Positions 60,821-64,000 of a DNA stretch of 64,000 nucleotides are shown here, one piece after another. How positions within the stretch are numbered: position 1 is the first letter of the stretch; each line of letters starts with the position of its first letter. Source of the DNA: Phoronis australis (Eukaryota; Phoronida; Phoronidae); NCBI GenBank assembly GCA_002633005.1, contig NMRA01000524.1:59441-123440 (forward strand), written 5' to 3'. The translations under genes were made by a program, and so were the position numbers. A model generated the notes under the pieces. That model ran no database searches, was not told the origin of the DNA, and worked only from the letters and a program-made list of their open reading frames with translations.

Positions 60821-63800
60821 GACTTTTTAGCAATTAATCCATTCACTTAATATCCACTGTACTTTAGTTTTTACTTTTTGCTTTTTAGCGATCATTTTAC
60901 ACACCTTTTGCAAATTCTTTCAATGTCTATTATGCTTTTCTTATTCTCATTTCATTACGAGATCATCCCGTTTTTGCACTTGACGCTTCACTAATTCGTC
61001 ACACGTTACAAATTCCTTAACCAGTTGCTTTTCCAGCAAACTTTGTCTGCTTTCGTTTCCTCGAATACCTATGAGGTAAAGAATTTATCTTTTATCGTGC
61101 AATAGGCAAGACTTTTAACCCAGTTAGCAAGTTTGAATATGTGCTGGTATTTCCTCCTTTCTTTTATTTTTCATATCTTGGTTCTTCACACTCAATGGCT
61201 TTGTAGTCACACCATTTTTTGGATTCATAAGTCGAACCACTACAGGTTTCTTTATGTTACATTTTCCTTATTTGTATTTCGTTCATTCATGAAGTTTCAC
61301 ATTGAGAGGGTTCAATTATTTCTCCCTTTTATTTGTTACATTGAATCCATTTCACTGGTTTATTCAACTAACTCATTTAACAAGTACATAACTTTCTCAC
61401 AATTTCAAAGATTCTTTCATAAAATGATTAAATGGGTTTGCTATCACGTACTCATTGCAATTGACAGGTTCATTAGTTTGCACATGTTACAGGTTAATTA
61501 ATTTTGTTTTCTTTGTATAAGCTGGTTACTACCAGCATATGAGTATCTTGATGCCTAGTATCACATTTTACACTCACATACGTCACACGCTATAAAGGGT
61601 TTGTTTGTTTTTGACATTTCACATTTTCATATAAGTCTACTATTACTCTGTTAACTTTTCACATTTTATGGTTTAGTTTCATTTATACTACTAGCTTTTG
61701 TCATCAACTTGAATGTCGTTTATTAAATCATTAATTTTCACGTAATATGGGATTCACTTATTTTTCGCATTAAGCTTCATCACACTCAACGGGTTCATTT
61801 ATTTGTTAACTCAGTTTGCACAATTTCACCAATTCTTCACGCCTTGAAGTCATTTATTTACCTGTTTTCGGTGTCACTTGTTTGTAGCAGTTAAACGATT
61901 CACTCAATCACTACATTTACAGGTTCATTAATTTCTCTCACTTTGCTTGTTCATCATTATTTCATCTCTTCTAGTTGATTTCTTCATGGCTTCACTATGC
62001 CGGTCACGTTTTGCTGTTTAATTAGTTTTGTGACAAGGTTGTTACTTTGTCCTTTTATAATTCTTTAATTGAATAACTTTTACATAATTTCAAGTTCATT
62101 ACTTCACCTGTTTTATGACAGTTAATAGATTCACTCAATATTTACTGTACACTCATTATTTACTGTACACTCAATATCATCTGTACTGGAGTGATTGCTT
62201 TTTACTCCAGACTGTACCTTTTGCAAATTCTTCAGTGCCTATTATGGTTTCATGAATGTTCTCATTTTGTTAGTTTTTGCACTTTACGCATTCATAAATT
62301 TGTCCCACATGACAAATTCATTAACCAGTCGCATTTAGAGAATTTTTTATCAGCCCACCTTTCTGCTTTCATCTTCTCCAAAGAGGATTTTGATAGGGAA
62401 AATTTTTATATTCATATTTCATTCATTCATTCATTAAGTTTCCCAGTTATTTCTCCTATTCTGCTAGAAACGTTTTATTGGTTTACCAATTTTCACATTT
62501 TGAGGTTCATTTACTTTTCGCCTTCAGTTTCATCACACTGACCATGACTACATTCAAGGATTGATTTGTTACGCACCATTTCACCATTTTCTTACACAAT
62601 GACACCATTTATTCAACGTCACTTCCTTGTAGCGACAGAAAGATCTCGCACTCATTTTGCTAGTTCATCGTTATTACGACTCTTTAATTATCAGTTTATT
62701 TATTTGTAGGTTCATTTATTTAATACTTTGCCGTTTCATTAGTAATTCTAGCGGGTTTATTTATCTCCTAATAAATCATAAATTGATTACCTTTTACAGA
62801 ATTTCTAGTTCCACAGATTTCACTTGTTTTATGACAGTTATTGGACTCGCTTATCCATTGTACTTTAATATCTACTTGTTTTTTTACCCATCATTTTTTC
62901 ACTGACATCTTTTCCAAATTCTCCAGTGTCGCATTTAGAGAATTGTCATCAGTCCACTTTCTTTGCTTCCATCACCTCGAAAATGGAATTCGATAGAAAA
63001 ATTCTTATTCTTACCCATTCAGCAAGTTTGAATATGCCCTGCCGGTAATTCCTCAGCTCATTTATTTTTCTTATTTATTTTTCATCGCACTCAACCGCTT
63101 GACTTAGTAGCATTTTACAGATTCATCATTGATGTTTAATTTGGATCATCACAGATTTCTTTGTGTCACATTTGACAGATTCATTTCTCCCATTTTAGTC
63201 ATCACATTCAACCAGTAACATTTTACGAGTTCATGCTTCTTCAATTAGTTTTTACCAGCATACAGGTGTCAAACTCTCATTTGAAAGGTTCATTTTGCTT
63301 CGTCGCACCCTCTAGGATTTATGACATTTTTCGCATCCATAAAAGTCTCCCATTCCATTAGTCCATTTTTCAAATTTTTTACTATTTGACAGGTTCATGT
63401 CATAAACTCAATATTTTATTGGTTATTAAGTAATATTTACATTTTTAGGTTTATTTATTTTTTGCATTTAGTTTCATCACACTCAACAGTCACTCAATTA
63501 GTCACAACATTTTGTTAGGTTCATACCTTGCATTCGTTTTGTTTCACCATACCTTATAAGGTTTGGGTCATTAGTCCATTAAGTTTTTAGTAATACATTT
63601 TTTTAATTTTGTCTGATACATACTATATATTTTTATCATTAACTCGAATTTTATTGGTTCATTAATTTTCACATTTTTGAGTTCATTTATTTGTTGCATT
63701 TAGCTTCGTCACTCAACGATTTCAATTACCCGTAGCATTTGATGGATTTGATGTTTTCATACAATTTCACCATTATTTTGTCACGCTTTTTACAAATTCA

Positions 63801-64000
63801 TTAACCAGTTGCATTTAGAGAATTTTCATCAGCCCATCTTCTTCGCTTTAATCTCCTCCAAATATGATTTTAACAGAAAAATTCCCCATAATGATGGGAA
63901 AGATTTGACTTTATTTTATCTTGCACCAGTCTTGACTTTTCCTATTTAGGGTCTTTGAATATGCCCTGGTATTTCCTTGATTTGTTTATTTTCACATTTT

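Larger units (their letters stand above)
58035..64000 (-). repeat. Right arm of the giant inverted repeat
   Basis: Reverse complement of the left arm, in opposite order, to the window edge. Outer parts are nearly identical (63790-64000 against 49727-49935). Middle parts (60640-63780) match 50000-53050 with small indels. The partner of the outer left arm is not in the window. The arm is T-rich on this strand because it is the complement of the A-rich array. No gene is supported in it. Confidence 0.85.

Noticed and set aside
61133-62905. Phe/Ser-rich hydrophobic frames (82-122 residues) as membrane proteins
   Set aside because: They are T-rich readings of the array complement. Equivalent frames do not persist between repeat copies.

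Overview
The window is animal nuclear DNA, probably from a marine invertebrate. It has spliced genes with GT-AG introns of 0.3 to 4 kb, AT-rich introns, many short inverted-repeat elements, and pairs of near-identical blocks that look like two haplotypes of a very polymorphic genome. I cannot name the species; an invertebrate deuterostome or a lophotrochozoan would fit. Nothing prokaryotic is present: no operons, CRISPR arrays or rRNA.

Region 1 (1-38046, + strand) is one gene, the liprin-alpha (PPFIA / SYD-2) presynaptic scaffold. Twenty coding exons can be read, from the second half of the N-terminal coiled coil to the natural stop codon. All splice phases agree, giving 982 residues (2949 bases with the stop). 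About 250 N-terminal residues lie upstream of the window, so bases 1-11037 are intron. The protein has a long coiled coil (exons 1-10), a low-complexity linker with a basic patch (exons 10-14), three SAM domains (exons 15-19), and a C-terminal PDZ ligand ending VRTFSC. A 3' UTR with several AATAAA signals runs to about 39750. Exons 14-16 (the linker end and SAM1) appear twice. The second block follows a lone N and is out of phase with the first, so it is most likely a retained second haplotype.

Region 2 (39750-48900) has no recognisable intact gene. It holds a diverged 772-bp tandem duplication, a promoter-like and first-exon-like segment near 43.2-43.5 kb, a second tandem duplication at 45.6-46.2 kb, and a badly decayed LINE reverse-transcriptase relic at 46.8-48.0 kb.

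Region 3 (48900-64000) is the most unusual part: a giant inverted repeat. A left arm (about 48.9-55.2 kb) is matched in reverse complement by a right arm (about 58.0-64.0 kb, running off the window) around an axis near 56.8 kb. Both arms are AT-rich higher-order arrays of a degenerate 25-30 bp word and carry copies of a short conserved reading frame. The 2.8-kb spacer holds a perfect 32-bp hairpin, two 26-bp minisatellites in which most units carry a consensus CCAAT-box (NF-Y-type) site, and an inverted copy of the 42.65-43.54 kb segment. The plan resembles foldback (FB/TU-type) transposons, but is far larger than the classical ones and I know no family that matches it.
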